DNA from: Streptomyces sp. VRA16 Mangrove soil
Lineage (GTDB): Bacteria > Actinomycetota > Actinomycetes > Streptomycetales > Streptomycetaceae
Assembly (NCBI RefSeq): GCF_017377775.1
Contig: NZ_JAFVLN010000020.1
Span: 62,001-126,000 of the forward strand
Direction: 5' to 3'
Length of the DNA stretch: 64,000 nt
How positions within the stretch are numbered: position 1 is the first letter of the stretch; every line of letters begins with the position of its first letter. Positions 1 through 8,544 of the stretch are shown here, in pieces. Both the position numbers and the translations under genes were made by a program. The notes under the pieces are model-generated. The model had not been told where the DNA came from, ran no database searches, and was given only the letters and a program-made list of their open reading frames with translations.

Positions 1-1343
1 CGCGCCCGTGCCTCGACCGCGCCGCGACCGCTGTGGATGCGTATCTCACCCCGGGCGGTGCCGACGGCGGTCCACCCTTCCTGGGCGGTGGCGATCGCGG
101 TGATGGTGTTGTCGCCCACCAGCGGCGCCAGTGTGTCGGGGTGCGGCCGCTCGCTGCCGTACGCGGCAAGGTCCCACTGCACCACTTCGGCGCCGTGCGT
201 GGTGATCAGGTACCGGGTGCCGAGCAGCGCGGCCTGTCCGACCGGGGCGTCGGTGACGATGGTGTCGACGGCCGGTCCCGCGCCGGGGAGCCCGATCCGT
301 ACATCGGTCCGCCCGACGGAGGCGAGCCGGCCGTCCGTCGACCAGACCAGTCCGTGCGCTCCCGGGTGGGACCAGTCAAGGGCCCGCTGTCCGACGACCC
401 GGACCTGCCCGGCGGCCGTCACCGTGGCGAGCCATGTCCCGCTGGGGTCCCAGGCGACCGCCCTGAGGTCCGGCGCCGGAGGATGGCGCAGCACCCAGCC
501 GTCCGTGCCCCCTGGCTCCGCCCCGGTCCGGCGCTCGGCCGCCGTGCCCCTGCGCCACGCCGCGCACAGCGCCCCGTCGTCGCGGAAGGCGAGCGACTCG
601 ACACGGCCCTGTGCCGCCGCAGGGCGGGACAGATCGGCCCAGCGGCCGGTCGCGGGCCGGTACAGCAGGACCCTCCCCAGTTCGTCGCCGCAGGCGACGC
701 CTCCGTGCGGACCGAGGGCCGCCGCGGTGATCATCGCCCGCTGTTCGGGAGGGGGCGGCGGTGCGTCCAGGCCCTCGGTGACGAGTTCGCCGTGCGGACC
801 GCCCGCGACGACGCCTTCGCCACGGACCGCGACGGCGCCCGTGGGCCCGTGCCCCGGCTCCTTCTCGAGCCTGCCGACGGTGTGCAGATCGCCCGCGGAG
901 GTCCACCGCTGTACCAGCCCCGACTCGGTACCCACCACGACGGCGTCGGCCGCTCCGGCGACCGCGCTGACCCGGCCCGCGGCGTGCCCGTCGCGGCGGA
1001 ACCGGCCGTCGCGGGAGCGCGACGACCAGCGCAGCCGCAGGAAGGGCTCGCCGCACGCGAACAGCCAGGCCGTGGCCCACCGTTCCACCGCGGGCATCCG
1101 CCATTCGACGGCGATCTCCAGGACCTCCCGTGCGAACTCCGCTGCCCCGTCCCCGGCGAAGGGGGCGTGCCGCCCCCACCGCGTACGAGCGCACCGCAGA
1201 GCCTCCAGCAGGTCCTGGTGGGCCGGCCGGGAGGCCGGGTACGCGGCCAGTTCGCTGATGAGCGCGTCCACGTCGGCCGGACCTGACCCCTGCGACCAGG
1301 GAACGGGCAGGCGGTCCGCCGACGGGAAGTCGACCGTTGTCAT
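1..1343 (-). CDS. Beta-propeller (WD40-like) hypothetical protein, C-terminus cut by window edge
   Basis: An uninterrupted reading frame runs on the minus strand from an ATG at 1343 to the window edge (447 codons seen, no stop). The N-terminal third is helical and charged. From about residue 130 the protein becomes a series of beta-propeller-like blades: short hydrophobic strands, G-D/T-x-G-x-V turns, and phrases such as AVAWDPSGTWLATVT and GLVWSTDGRLASVG that resemble degenerate WD40 repeats. Such propellers usually serve as protein-interaction platforms. No signal peptide or catalytic domain is visible, so the role is unknown. The next gene upstream on the same strand ends 39 bases away (1383), so the two may be co-transcribed. 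The family call is moderately sure; the function is not known. Confidence 0.6.
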   Translation of the reverse strand, partial: MTTVDFPSADRLPVPWSQGSGPADVDALISELAAYPASRPAHQDLLEALRCARTRWGRHAPFAGDGAAEFAREVLEIAVEWRMPAVERWATAWLFACGEPFLRLRWSSRSRDGRFRRDGHAAGRVSAVAGAADAVVVGTESGLVQRWTSAGDLHTVGRLEKEPGHGPTGAVAVRGEGVVAGGPHGELVTEGLDAPPPPPEQRAMITAAALGPHGGVACGDELGRVLLYRPATGRWADLSRPAAAQGRVESLAFRDDGALCAAWRRGTAAERRTGAEPGGTDGWVLRHPPAPDLRAVAWDPSGTWLATVTAAGQVRVVGQRALDWSHPGAHGLVWSTDGRLASVGRTDVRIGLPGAGPAVDTIVTDAPVGQAALLGTRYLITTHGAEVVQWDLAAYGSERPHPDTLAPLVGDNTITAIATAQEGWTAVGTARGEIRIHSGRGAVEARA

Positions 1344-1382
1344 CGATCCGCCCCGATCTCGTTCGCGAGCACCCGACCGTGG

Positions 1383-1781
1383 TCAGGAGCGCTTCTCGAG
1401 ATCGAGGTCCTCGTCGCCGAGGAAGCCGTCCTGCGCCGTCCGCCGCGGGCCGTGCCCGTCGGCGGGCGGAACCTGCGGGATCTGTGGGGTCTGCGGGGCG
1501 TCCCCGAGGAAGTCGGTCACGGCCTGGCGTCCTTCCAGGGCGAGGCCTGTCAGCAGGTACGCGAAGAAGCCCGCGCACAGCCCCATGCCGTACGCGGCGA
1601 AGAGATCGGGCTCGGCGAGTCGGGTGTTGACGACGGCGCCCCCGCCGATGGCCGCCACGACGGCCGCGATGTCCGCGATGCGCGCCCCGCGCTCGGCCCT
1701 GCGCAGCGTGCGATAGGTGATCCAGCCGACCACCCATCCGAACAGCCCCGCGCCGACAAGATCCATGACACTGAGAGACAT
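1383..1781 (-). CDS. Small hypothetical membrane protein
   Basis: A 132-residue protein with hydrophobic segments at about residues 5-22, 38-52 and 64-84, a basic loop (YRTLRRAERGAR) after the first, and a hydrophilic acidic C-terminal tail rich in Pro and Gln. This pattern suggests an integral membrane protein with a cytoplasmic tail. No enzymatic motif is visible. It lies just upstream of the propeller gene on the same strand and shows typical high-GC codon use, so it is probably expressed. It is not a recognised family member. The region between it and hrdA (1782-1912) holds no further gene. Confidence 0.6.
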   Translation of the reverse strand: MSLSVMDLVGAGLFGWVVGWITYRTLRRAERGARIADIAAVVAAIGGGAVVNTRLAEPDLFAAYGMGLCAGFFAYLLTGLALEGRQAVTDFLGDAPQTPQIPQVPPADGHGPRRTAQDGFLGDEDLDLEKRS

Positions 1782-1912
1782 GGCCGCGTCCTTCCCCCGT
1801 ACGTGCCGACGTCGTGCAGCACGTTCCGGGATTCAGGACAGCATGGGGCAGGTGAGCGATGTAGGTGCCGAACGGCCTCCCGTGGCGGGCCGTTCGGAAC
1901 CATGTGGCCGGG

Positions 1913-3073
1913 TCAGTCCAGATAGCCGCGGAGCTGGTCGGCGAAGGCGTGGTCGCGGAGTTTGTTCAGGGTCTTCGACTCGATCTGGCGGATGCGTTCG
2001 CGGGTGACGCCGAAGATGCGGCCGATCTCCTCCAGGGTGCGGGGGCGGCCGTCCGCCAGGCCGTAGCGGAGCTGGACCACTTTGCGTTCGCGTTCGCCGA
2101 GCGTGGAGAGGACCGCCTCCAGGTGTTCCCTCAGGAGGAGGAACGCCGCGGACTCCACCGGGCTCGCCGCGTCGCCGTCCTCGATGAGGTCGCCGAGCGC
2201 CACGTCGTCCTCCTCGCCGACCGGAGCGTGCAGCGAGACGGGTTCCTGCGCCAGGCGGAGGACCTCGCTGACCCGCTCGTGCGGGAGGTCGAGGTGGGCG
2301 GCCACCTCTTCGGGGGTGGGCTCGTAGCCGCGTTCCTGCAGCATGCGGCGCTGGACGCGGACGACCCTGTTGATCAGTTCGACCACGTGGACCGGGACGC
2401 GGATCGTGCGGGCCTGGTCGGCCAGGGCGCGGCTCATGGCCTGGCGGATCCACCACGTCGCGTACGTCGAGAACTTGTAGCCGCGCGCGTAGTCGAACTT
2501 CTCGACCGCGCGGATCAGGCCGAGGTTGCCCTCCTGGACCAGGTCGAGCATGGTCAGGCCGCGGCCCACGTAGCGCTTGGCGACGGAGACCACCAGGCGC
2601 AGGTTCGCCTCGATCAGGCGGCGCTTGGCCATCCGGCCCAGCACGACCAACCGGTCGAGGTCCAGGGCGAGTTGGGAGTCCAGGTCGGCCGCGTGGGCGA
2701 GTTTCTCCTCGGCGAACAGGCCGGCCTCCACGCGGCGGGCGAGGTCCACTTCCTCGGCCGCGGTCAGCAGTGGGATGCGGCCGATCTCGCGCAGGTACTG
2801 GCGGAACAGGTCGGACGACGGGCCGCTGGTGTCGGTGCGGGCGCCGCGGACCGGCTCGGGCGGGTCGACGTTCTCGGGGGGCTGCTCGGTGGGCGCCGCG
2901 TCTTCAGCGGGCTCCGGGGGCTCCGGGGGTTCGTCCGAGGACTCGGCCTCGGGGTGGCGCGCCGCGCGGCTCTGTGGCGGGACCGTGGTGAGGACGTCGG
3001 TGTCCCCCGCGGTATCCGGATCGGACAGGGCCTGCGCTGTGCTGTCGCTCTGGGTGAGGGTCTGGGTCTGCAC
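1913..3073 (-). CDS. hrdA: Principal-type RNA polymerase sigma factor HrdA
   Basis: A group 1/2 sigma-70 factor of 386 aa with the chosen start. After a disordered acidic, Pro-rich N-terminus come region 1.2 (SDLFRQYLREIGRIPLLT), regions 2.1-2.4 (NLRLVVSVAKRY, then KFSTYATWWIRQAM, the -10 recognition helix), region 3 and region 4.2 with the -35 recognition helix (GVTRERIRQIESKTLNKLR). The frame stays open to a GTG at 3265, but that codon has no ribosome-binding site. A GTG at 3073 is preceded by GGAGG with 8 bases of spacing and is preferred. Adjacency to dnaG is the conserved context of hrdA in Streptomyces and separates it from hrdB, hrdC and hrdD. In model species hrdA is dispensable and HrdB is the essential housekeeping sigma. 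Confidence 0.88.
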   Translation of the reverse strand: MQTQTLTQSDSTAQALSDPDTAGDTDVLTTVPPQSRAARHPEAESSDEPPEPPEPAEDAAPTEQPPENVDPPEPVRGARTDTSGPSSDLFRQYLREIGRIPLLTAAEEVDLARRVEAGLFAEEKLAHAADLDSQLALDLDRLVVLGRMAKRRLIEANLRLVVSVAKRYVGRGLTMLDLVQEGNLGLIRAVEKFDYARGYKFSTYATWWIRQAMSRALADQARTIRVPVHVVELINRVVRVQRRMLQERGYEPTPEEVAAHLDLPHERVSEVLRLAQEPVSLHAPVGEEDDVALGDLIEDGDAASPVESAAFLLLREHLEAVLSTLGERERKVVQLRYGLADGRPRTLEEIGRIFGVTRERIRQIESKTLNKLRDHAFADQLRGYLD

Positions 3074-3423
3074 GGGGGCGACCTCCAAGGTGATCGCTTC
3101 TGAGGCGTGCGGCAGGGGGGCGGGAACGGCGGCCACGCCGCTGTCCGTCCCGTACGCGATGAGCGGAACCGCGGGGGTTTCGGACCCTTTGCTGTCCGGG
3201 CTCCGGCCGCGCTCCGAGGACTCAGGCACCGCCACCCAGTGTGGAGTACGACACAGCGCCGCCACGAGGGGCGTGCGATGACTTTTTGAGTCCGGTGCGT
3301 GACCGCGCGGTTACCGTGATGTACGGGTGCCCGGTCTTCCCCGGCCGGAACTCGGGGAAACGGCGTGTGGGGGTGAGCGGGGTTGCGCCGGTCTGCGATA
3401 TGCGTCCGGCGGCGACGTCGGCC
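3074..3423. other. hrdA upstream region
   Basis: On the minus strand the hrdA frame continues open to 3265 but lacks a usable ribosome-binding site there, so this is read as 5' leader and promoter DNA. A near-perfect 16-bp palindrome (GTGACCGCGCGGTTAC, one mismatch) lies at 3299-3314 and could be an operator. No other gene is seen. The dispersed composite repeat begins just beyond, at about 3424. Confidence 0.4.
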
Positions 3424-3800
3424 CCGTCAGGGGCGCGGGGCTGCGGGTGATGAGGCTGCGGCGGAGCCGCATGCCTCAGGGGCGCGGGGAACTGCGCGAC
3501 CAGGCCCCACCGGAGCCGCACCCGGCAACACCGCGACCGGGACCGAGCTGGACGCCGGATGAAGCGCTCACCCCGCGCCGGGGCGCCGCCTTGCCCACCC
3601 TGCCGCCCATGGCGGCAGATTGCCCAAGGCGGGGGCGACCGGCGGCGGACCGCCCAAGGCGGCGCGGCAGCCGGCCGGGGCGGGAACGCCCATGGCGGCA
3701 GATTGCCCAAGGCGGGGGCGACCGGCGGCCGGGGCGGGAACGCCCATGGCGGCGGATTGCCCAAGGCTTCGGGGTTCGGCAGATCGCCCAAGGTGCGGGA
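3424..3800 (+). repeat. Composite dispersed repeat, copy A
   Basis: A non-coding block between dnaG and hrdA. It contains, in order, two copies of the common Streptomyces motif GGGGCGCGGGG, the tract GGGACCGAGCTGGACGCCG at about 3540, a CCCCGCGCCGGGG palindrome, a 47-nt cruciform at 3586-3632 (outer arms CCGCCTTG/CAAGGCGG, inner arms CTGCCGCC/GGCGGCAG), then several iterations of GGCGGCAGATTGCCCAAGG alternating with GGCCGGGGCGGGAA. The same elements in the same order recur at about 41205-41437 and, inverted, at about 12590-12925. All reading frames through it are Pro/Arg/Gly-rich shadows, so it is treated as non-coding. Confidence 0.8.
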
Positions 3801-3818
3801 GGAGGCTGCCGGGGTGGG

Positions 3819-5714
3819 TTACAGGGCCGCCGCGCCCTGTTCGCGGAGGGACTGGCCGTACTGCTGCAGGACCCACAACTCGTTCTGGACGGATGCCAGT
3901 TGGGACGGGTCGCCGCCCGCGCCGAGGCGGGTCAGGGTGCCCTGGACGTCGCGGATGCGGCGGTCGACGGCGCGCCGGCGGACCCAGACGAGCTGCTCCC
4001 CCGCGTACGCCTCGTCGACCGTCTTGCGGTGAATGGCCTCGACGGCGAGCTCGGTGACCATGGCGCGGACCGCGTCGTCGGGGGCGGCCTCGCGGACCCG
4101 GACCAGGTACTCGTGCAGGTCGTGCAGGCCGGACTCGGCGCCGCCCGCCTCCAGGATGGCCTGGCGCACGGCGGCGTAGGGCGCGGCCGTGAACTCGTCC
4201 ACCCCGTACGCGTCGAACGCCGGGGAGACCAACTGCGGGTGCTGGAGCGCCAGTTTGAGGAGTTCGCGCTCGGTGGCGTACACCGGGTTGCGCAGGGTGA
4301 GCGCCGGGCCGCCGAAGGAGGCCGGGGCCGCCGCGACCTCGGGACCCTGCTGGCGGCTCGGCGCCGGGCCCTTGCCGCCGCGGTCGCGGGCCCAGCGGGC
4401 CAGTTGGGCGACGCGCTTGACCACGAACTGCGTGTCCAGGATGCCGAGCATGCCGGCGAGCTGGACGGCGACCTCGTGCTGGGAGGCGCTGTTCTTGATG
4501 CGGGCGACGACCGGGGCCGCCTCGTCGAGCGCGGAAGCGCGCCCGGCCGGGGTCTCCAGGTCGTAGCGCGCGACGATCTGGCGCAGCGCGAACTCGAAGA
4601 GCGGGGTGCGCGGCTGGACCAGGTCGGCGACCGCCTCGTCGCCCTTGGCGAGGCGCAGCTCGCACGGGTCCATGTTGTCCGGGGCGATCGCGATGTAGGT
4701 CTCGGCGGCGAACTTCTGGTCGTCCTCGAAGGCGCGCAGGGCCGCCTTCTGGCCGGCCGCGTCGCCGTCGAAGGTGAAGATCACCCGCGCCGAGCCGTTG
4801 TCCATCAGGAGGCGGCGGAGGATCTTGATGTGGTCGCCGCCGAAGGCCGTGCCGCAGGTCGCGATGGCGGTCGGGACGCCGGCCAGGTGGCAGGCCATGA
4901 CGTCCGTGTAGCCCTCGACCACGACCGCGCGGGACGACTTCGCGATCTCCTTCTTCGCCAGGTCGATGCCGTAGAGGACCTGGGACTTCTTGTAGATCGG
5001 GGTCTCGGGCGTGTTCAGGTACTTCGGGCCGTTGTCGTCGTCGCGCAGGCGGCGCGCGCCGAAGCCGACGACCTCGCCGCCGATGTCGCGGATCGGCCAC
5101 ATGAGGCGGCCGCGGAACCGGTCGATGGGGCCGCGGCGGCCCTCCTGGGAGAGGCCGGAGAGGGTCAGCTCCTTGTCGCTGAAGCCCTTGCCGCGCAGGA
5201 AGCGGGTGAGATGGTCCCAGCCCGCCGGGCTGTAGCCGACGCCGAAGTGCGCGGCCGCGGCCTGGTCGAAGCCGCGCTCGGCGAGGAACTTCCGGCCGAT
5301 CTCGGCTTCCGGGGACTCCAGCTGATCGGCGTAGAACTGCGCGGCGATCTTGTGTGCCTCGACCAGGCGGATGCGCTCGCCGCGCTGGTGGGTGGGGTTG
5401 TACCCGCCCTCCTCGTAGCGCAGCGTGATGCCCGCCTGGCCCGCCAGGCGCTCGACCGCCTCCGAGAAGGAGAGGTGGTCGATCTTCATCACGAACGTGA
5501 TGGTGTCGCCGCCCTCCTGGCAGCCGAAGCAGTGGAAGAACCCCTTGCTCGGACTGACCTGGAAGGACGGGGACTTCTCGTCGTGGAAGGGGCACAGGCC
5601 CTTGAGGTTCCCGCCGCCCGCGTTGCGCAGTTGCAGGTACTCGGACACCACGGCGTCGATCGGGACCGCGTCCCGAACCGCCTTCACGTCCTCGTCATTG
5701 ATCCTGCCTGCCAC
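3819..5714 (-). CDS. dnaG: DNA primase
   Basis: DnaG synthesises the RNA primers for chromosome replication and binds DnaB helicase. The 631-residue protein has the CHC2 zinc-binding domain (C41-x2-H44 ... C62-x2-C65), the catalytic core, and a TOPRIM domain with VVVEGYTDVMA and FTFDGDAAGQKA carrying the metal-binding acidic residues, followed by a helical C-terminal helicase-binding domain. Length fits the family. The start is GTG with no Shine-Dalgarno. A TAGAAT -10 hexamer (minus strand, 5721-5726) lies 6 bases in front, so the message is probably leaderless. The neighbouring sigma gene is the conserved partner, but 745 bp including a repeat block separate the two. Confidence 0.96.
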   Translation of the reverse strand: MAGRINDEDVKAVRDAVPIDAVVSEYLQLRNAGGGNLKGLCPFHDEKSPSFQVSPSKGFFHCFGCQEGGDTITFVMKIDHLSFSEAVERLAGQAGITLRYEEGGYNPTHQRGERIRLVEAHKIAAQFYADQLESPEAEIGRKFLAERGFDQAAAAHFGVGYSPAGWDHLTRFLRGKGFSDKELTLSGLSQEGRRGPIDRFRGRLMWPIRDIGGEVVGFGARRLRDDDNGPKYLNTPETPIYKKSQVLYGIDLAKKEIAKSSRAVVVEGYTDVMACHLAGVPTAIATCGTAFGGDHIKILRRLLMDNGSARVIFTFDGDAAGQKAALRAFEDDQKFAAETYIAIAPDNMDPCELRLAKGDEAVADLVQPRTPLFEFALRQIVARYDLETPAGRASALDEAAPVVARIKNSASQHEVAVQLAGMLGILDTQFVVKRVAQLARWARDRGGKGPAPSRQQGPEVAAAPASFGGPALTLRNPVYATERELLKLALQHPQLVSPAFDAYGVDEFTAAPYAAVRQAILEAGGAESGLHDLHEYLVRVREAAPDDAVRAMVTELAVEAIHRKTVDEAYAGEQLVWVRRRAVDRRIRDVQGTLTRLGAGGDPSQLASVQNELWVLQQYGQSLREQGAAAL

Positions 5715-5720
5715 GCAAGA

Positions 5721-5726
5721 ATTCTA
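5721..5726 (-). promoter_or_regulatory. Likely -10 element of dnaG (leaderless)
   Basis: On the minus strand TAGAAT ends 6 bases before the dnaG GTG, so transcription should begin at or next to the start codon. No clear -35 is visible at the usual distance. Confidence 0.5.
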
Positions 5727-5748
5727 AAGGGCCCCACTGACACAACCG

Positions 5749-7014
5749 TCACTCCTCCAGAAGATCACCCAACGGCACGCTCGGGTCCGAGAGCCGTTCC
5801 GTGCCCGGCCTGGCCCCGGAGCGGATCAGCTTCTGGATCTGTTCGGTGACATCCCACACATTCACGTTCATCCCGGCCAGGACCTGACCGTCCTTCAGCC
5901 AGAACGCGATGAACTCGCGCTTGCCCGCGTCGCCGCGGATCACCACCTGGTCGTACGAGCCCGGGGGCGCCCAGCCCGAGTACTCCAGGCCCAGGTCGTA
6001 CTGGTCGGAGAAGAAGTAGGGCACCCGGTCGTACGTCACGTCCTTGCCGAGCATGGCGCGGGCCGCGGCCGGGCCGCCGTTCAGCGCGTTCGCCCAGTGC
6101 TCCACGCGCAGTCGCTCGGAGTAGAGCGGGTGCTGGAGCGCGGCCACGTCGCCGGCCGCGAAGACGTCGGGGTCCGAGGTGCGCAGGGTCGCGTCGACCG
6201 CGATGCCGCCGCCGTGCCCGCGGTCGACGAGGGCCAGGCCCGCGGACTCGGCCAGCGCGGTGCGCGGGGCCGCGCCGATCGCGGCGAGCACGTCGTGCGC
6301 CGGGTGCTCCTCGCCGTCGTCGGTGAGTGCGGCGAGCACCATGCCGTCCTGGCCGGTGATCTCGGTGAGCCGCGCGCCGAAGTGGAAGCGGACGCCGTGG
6401 TCGCTGTGCAGCTCGGTGAAGATCTGGCCGATCTCGGGGCCGAGGACCGCGTGCAGCGGGGTGGCCTCCGGCTCGACGACGGTGACCTCGGCGCCGTACT
6501 CACGGGCGGCGGCCGCGACCTCCAGGCCGATCCAGCCCGCGCCGGCGATCACCAGGTGACCGTTGTCCCGGCCGAGGGATGCCAGGACGTGCTTGAGGCG
6601 CTCGGCGTGGGCGAGGCGGCGCAGGTGGTGGACGCCGGCGAGCTCGGTGCCGGGGATGTCGAGGCGGCGCGGTTCGGCGCCGGTGGCCAGCAGGAGCTTG
6701 TCGTAGCGGATGATCGTCGCGTCGCCGAGGCGGACGGTCTTCGCGTCGCGGTCGACGGCGGTCACCGTCTGGCCCAGGTGCAGCTCGATGTCGTGGCTCG
6801 CGTACCAGGCGGGTTCGTGGACGAAGACGCTGTCCCGTTCCTCCTTGCCCTGGAGGTAGCCCTTCGACAGGGGCGGCCGTTCGTAGGGGTGGTCCCGTTC
6901 GTCGCCGATGAGGATCACTCGCCCGGTGAAGCCCTCCGAGCGGAGCGTCTCGGCGGCCTTCGCGCCGGCGAGCCCTCCTCCGACGATGACGAACGTCTGG
7001 TCCGCGTCGACCAC
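5749..7014 (-). CDS. FAD/NAD(P)-dependent ferredoxin reductase-like oxidoreductase
   Basis: A 421-residue flavoprotein of the pyridine-nucleotide disulfide oxidoreductase class I fold, closest to rhodocoxin and putidaredoxin reductases that pass electrons from NAD(P)H to ferredoxins for P450s or dioxygenases. Near the N-terminus is the FAD dinucleotide fold VIVGGGLAGAKAAETL, then PYERPPLSKGYL typical of this group, a second Rossmann fold for NAD(P) (VIAGAGWIGLEVAAAAREYG) and the FAD-binding motif VFAAGDVA. A GTG start at 7014 is chosen because AGGAGG lies 6 bases upstream; an ATG at 7035 and a longer frame are less likely. It ends 34 bases before dnaG on the same strand. The electron acceptor is not identifiable here; no ferredoxin or P450 gene is adjacent. 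Confidence 0.88.
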   Translation of the reverse strand: MVDADQTFVIVGGGLAGAKAAETLRSEGFTGRVILIGDERDHPYERPPLSKGYLQGKEERDSVFVHEPAWYASHDIELHLGQTVTAVDRDAKTVRLGDATIIRYDKLLLATGAEPRRLDIPGTELAGVHHLRRLAHAERLKHVLASLGRDNGHLVIAGAGWIGLEVAAAAREYGAEVTVVEPEATPLHAVLGPEIGQIFTELHSDHGVRFHFGARLTEITGQDGMVLAALTDDGEEHPAHDVLAAIGAAPRTALAESAGLALVDRGHGGGIAVDATLRTSDPDVFAAGDVAALQHPLYSERLRVEHWANALNGGPAAARAMLGKDVTYDRVPYFFSDQYDLGLEYSGWAPPGSYDQVVIRGDAGKREFIAFWLKDGQVLAGMNVNVWDVTEQIQKLIRSGARPGTERLSDPSVPLGDLLEE

Positions 7015-7197
7015 TTGGTGCCTCCTCGTTGCCATGGCGTCATATGCGAGCGTCCCGCACGGAGCGTGATGCGGGAAGGGGGCGTGGCCCGAACAGGGCA
7101 CCTTTTCCCCGGCTTTCCCCGGCTTGCGCGTCATTCGCGCGTACGTTCCGTCACGCGCAGTGGTCGGCGGGCGGCCCGTGGGCGACGCGTGAGGCCC

Positions 7198-8484
7198 TCA
7201 TGGACGGCCCGCGGTGAGCCGGTGGTGCAGGGAACGGGCCGAGGCGTCGGTGAGGGAGGCGATCTGGTCGACGATGACGCGCTTTCTCGTGCGGTCGTCG
7301 GGGGCCGCGTCGAACAGGGCGCGGAACTGGGGGTCGAGGCCGTCCGGCGCGCGGGCGGTGAGCGCCTCGGCGAGTTCGGCGACGACGACGCGCTGGTCGG
7401 CGCGGAGCCGCTCCTGCTGCGGGCGCTGCATCACGTACCGGTCGGCGACGGCCTTCAGGACCGCGCACTCGTGCCGGGCCGCGCGGGGGACGACGAGCTC
7501 CGCCTCGTACCGGGTGAGCCGTCCCGTCCCGTACCGCTCCCGGGTGGCGCCCTCCGCCGCGAGGCAGAACCGGCCGATGAGCTGGCTGGTGGCGTCCTTG
7601 AGGCGGGCCTGGGCGACCGCCGTGCCGTCGTACCCGTGCGGCCACCACTCCTGGTCGAGGAGGCGGTCGAGGGCGGCGGACAGCTCGGCGGGGTCGGTGT
7701 CCGCCGGCACGTACCGCCCGATGGCCACGGCGAAGATGTCGGCCCGCTCCGGCTCGGCGTGCAGCACATTGGGGTCCAGGTGGCCCGCGTGCAGGCCGTC
7801 CTCCAGGTCGTGCACCGAGTACGCGACGTCGTCCGACCAGTCCATGACCTGCGCCTCGAAGCAGGTGCGGCGGCCGGGGGCGGACTTGCGCAGCCAGTCG
7901 AAGACGGGACGGTCGTCCTCGTACACCCCGAACTTCACGGAGTCCGGGTCCGTGGGGTGCTCGCCGCGCGGCCACGGGTACTTCGTCGCCGCGTCCAGGG
8001 CCGCCCTCGTCAGGTTCAGTCCTACGCTGACCAGCTCGCCGGAGCCCTCGGCGCGGACGAAGCGCTTGGGCTCGATGCGGGTGAGGAGTCTGAGCGACTG
8101 CGCGTTGCCCTCGAAGCCGCCGCAGTCCTGCGCCACCTCGTTCAACGCCTGTTCGCCGTTGTGCCCGAAGGGTGGGTGGCCCATGTCGTGCGAGAGGCAG
8201 GCCGTCTCGACCAGGTCGGGGTCGCAGCCGAGCGCGGCGCCCAGCTCCCGGCCCACCTGGGCGCACTCCAGGGAGTGGGTCAGCCGGGTGCGCGGGCTCG
8301 CGTCCCAGTGCCGGCTCCTGGTGCCCGGGGTGACGACCTGTGTCTTGCCGGCGAGTCGGCGCAGCGCCGCCGAGTGCAGGACCCGGGCCCGGTCGCGCTG
8401 GAACGCGGTGCGTCCCGGGCGCTTGTCGGGCTCGGGGGCCCAGCGCTCGATCGCGTCCTCGTCGTACGTATTGCTGCCTTCCAT
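7198..8484 (-). CDS. dgt: Deoxyguanosinetriphosphate triphosphohydrolase-like protein
   Basis: A 428-residue HD-superfamily protein that hydrolyses dNTPs to deoxynucleoside and triphosphate. The HD metal centre is visible as RLTHSLECAQVG followed by LSHDMGHPPFGHNGEQAL, with the later aspartate in VMDWSDDVAYSVHDLEDG. Length fits the bacterial dgt-like type. The start ATG at 8484 has no ribosome-binding site, but a TACTGT -10 hexamer lies 6 bases upstream, implying a leaderless message. Three CTGACAG repeats surround that promoter. In Streptomyces this gene normally sits near dnaG, as here, which fits a housekeeping role in nucleotide pool control. Confidence 0.93.
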   Translation of the reverse strand: MEGSNTYDEDAIERWAPEPDKRPGRTAFQRDRARVLHSAALRRLAGKTQVVTPGTRSRHWDASPRTRLTHSLECAQVGRELGAALGCDPDLVETACLSHDMGHPPFGHNGEQALNEVAQDCGGFEGNAQSLRLLTRIEPKRFVRAEGSGELVSVGLNLTRAALDAATKYPWPRGEHPTDPDSVKFGVYEDDRPVFDWLRKSAPGRRTCFEAQVMDWSDDVAYSVHDLEDGLHAGHLDPNVLHAEPERADIFAVAIGRYVPADTDPAELSAALDRLLDQEWWPHGYDGTAVAQARLKDATSQLIGRFCLAAEGATRERYGTGRLTRYEAELVVPRAARHECAVLKAVADRYVMQRPQQERLRADQRVVVAELAEALTARAPDGLDPQFRALFDAAPDDRTRKRVIVDQIASLTDASARSLHHRLTAGRP

Positions 8485-8487
8485 GTA

Positions 8488-8534
8488 CTGACAGTAAAGG
8501 CTGGCACTGACAGAGGGCAGATGCTGACAGAGGG
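8488..8534. promoter_or_regulatory. dgt promoter region with three CTGACAG direct repeats
   Basis: CTGACAG occurs at 8488-8494, 8507-8513 and 8524-8530; the last two extend to CTGACAGAGGG. The first overlaps the TACTGT -10 (minus strand, 8491-8496). Direct repeats over a promoter suggest an operator, possibly linking dgt to nucleotide state. No regulator is identified. Confidence 0.4.
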
Positions 8535-8544
8535 AACCGCGAGG

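Noticed and set aside
37..1716. Long plus-strand frame opposite the propeller and membrane genes
   Set aside because: Ser/Arg/Pro-rich composition with no domain; it mirrors real minus-strand genes with G/C third positions.
3327..5849. 840-codon frame through repeat copy A and antisense to dnaG
   Set aside because: Repeat-derived Pro/Arg peptide joined to a dnaG shadow.
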